A model generated the notes under the pieces. It was not told where the DNA came from. It did not search any database and worked only from the letters and a program-made list of their open reading frames with translations. From Halalkaliarchaeum sp. AArc-CO (GTDB taxonomy: Archaea > Halobacteriota > Halobacteria > Halobacteriales > Haloferacaceae): 64,000 nt of DNA. Numbering within the stretch: position 1 is the stretch's first letter; every line of letters begins with the position of its first letter. Below, in pieces: positions 63,555-64,000 of this stretch. A program made the position numbers and the translations under genes. The stretch covers positions 62,001 to 126,000 of the forward strand of contig NZ_CP087722.1 of the NCBI RefSeq assembly GCF_024972735.1. The letters run 5' to 3'.

Positions 63555-64000
63555 GCATACACGTCGACACGATTGACACGGTCGGCACCGACTGCCTCTT
63601 CGAGTTCCTTGAGCAAGAACTCAGGCCCGCCGGTGGCGCCATCGATACTTACGGTGATGTGGTCGTCCACGACCACGTGCAGCGTTTCGAGGTGGCCCTC
63701 CTCGGCATCGCCGGCGAGCGCGGCTACCAGGTCGTCGACGGCCAGCGTGACGTCGGTGATGTTGCGATACTCGGCACCATCGGTTTCGTCGGCATCAGCG
63801 CGTTCGATTCCATCATCGAGCCCGCCGTGGTGGTAGTCGTCGGTGGCGTATTCGGCGCGCAGGTACAGCCGCGGCTGGTGCCCCATCTTCGAGCGCGTTA
63901 GCGTTTGGTTTTTGAGCGACCGCCACAGCAGCGCATCGAGTCGCTCGACGTCTTCCGCTGAGAGCAGAGTGTCCTGTGCGGCGTTTTCGTTGACGACGCC
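63551..64000 (-). CDS. cas7: Cas7 (Csh2-type), 5' end outside the window
   Basis: The last 149 codons are seen, open to the window edge. The part SLKNQTLTRSKMGHQPRLYL then AEYATDDYHHGGLDD matches haloarchaeal Cas7/Csh2, which forms the Cascade backbone. The C-terminus is LEEAVGADRVNRVDVYA. The order cas7-cas5-cas3 is the usual I-B order; cas8b and cas6 should lie beyond the edge. Confidence 0.9.
   Translation of the reverse strand, partial: GVVNENAAQDTLLSAEDVERLDALLWRSLKNQTLTRSKMGHQPRLYLRAEYATDDYHHGGLDDGIERADADETDGAEYRNITDVTLAVDDLVAALAGDAEEGHLETLHVVVDDHITVSIDGATGGPEFLLKELEEAVGADRVNRVDVYA

Overview
The window is haloarchaeal. Predicted proteins are strongly acidic, promoters are TATA-type with several near-leaderless starts, and there is a TFB, two Orc1/Cdc6 proteins, origin recognition boxes with G-strings, Tat-exported proteins and a haloarchaeal type I-B CRISPR-Cas locus. 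The density of replication, transfer and mobile genes suggests a megaplasmid or an integrated plasmid-like region. All calls come from reading the sequence; no database search was run.

Layout. 1-13663: a divergent defence-type island. On the minus strand lie a DUF4338/DruA-like protein, a P-loop ATPase and a third gene cut by the window edge. On the plus strand lie a CoiA-like zinc protein, a multi-TRAM/OB-fold protein, a 1807-residue DruE-like DEAH/DUF1998 helicase and a Cas4/RecB-like PD-(D/E)XK nuclease. I read it as an archaeal Druantia-like system of unfamiliar composition. 13736-28800: a GNAT/Mom-like gene, then a plasmid replication block with orc1/cdc6, an SRAP protein, a RecA-fold protein, a DEDD exonuclease, a TumE/DUF7342 pair, an HVO_A0114-type regulator, an RHH protein, a frameshifted TnpB element, a family B DNA polymerase, an ORB-rich origin and a second orc1/cdc6. 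Four matching inverted repeats (TTAACCAAC arms, 41-42 bp overall) punctuate this block, and a separate ~42 bp element precedes the RecA-like and polymerase genes.

29252-32335: two nucleotidyltransferase-type genes with small partners. 32512-39664: an archaeal type IV secretion/conjugation-like operon. Its VirB6-like membrane gene is split by a 405 bp element with perfect 15 bp terminal inverted repeats and a 7 bp target duplication; the element carries only a ribbon-helix-helix gene. An IS1182-type transposase follows the operon. 41968-49015: a Tat-exported YadA-head/S74-chaperone protein, an HNH-associated-repeat protein with a decayed inverted paralogue, three DUF1102-type surface proteins (one with a premature stop), 77 bp direct repeats and a TnpB-element remnant.

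48994-55638: TFB with a small partner, a SWIM protein, an ISH3-type transposase remnant, a wHTH regulator, a gene with an in-frame stop, a ComEC-like metallo-beta-lactamase with DUF3006, and a PIN-GNAT/EVE-like/ASCH operon. 55858-64000: a lipoprotein gene that runs into a CRISPR array of about 55 repeats, then cas3, cas5 and a partial cas7 on the minus strand. No cas4-cas1-cas2 lies between cas3 and the array.
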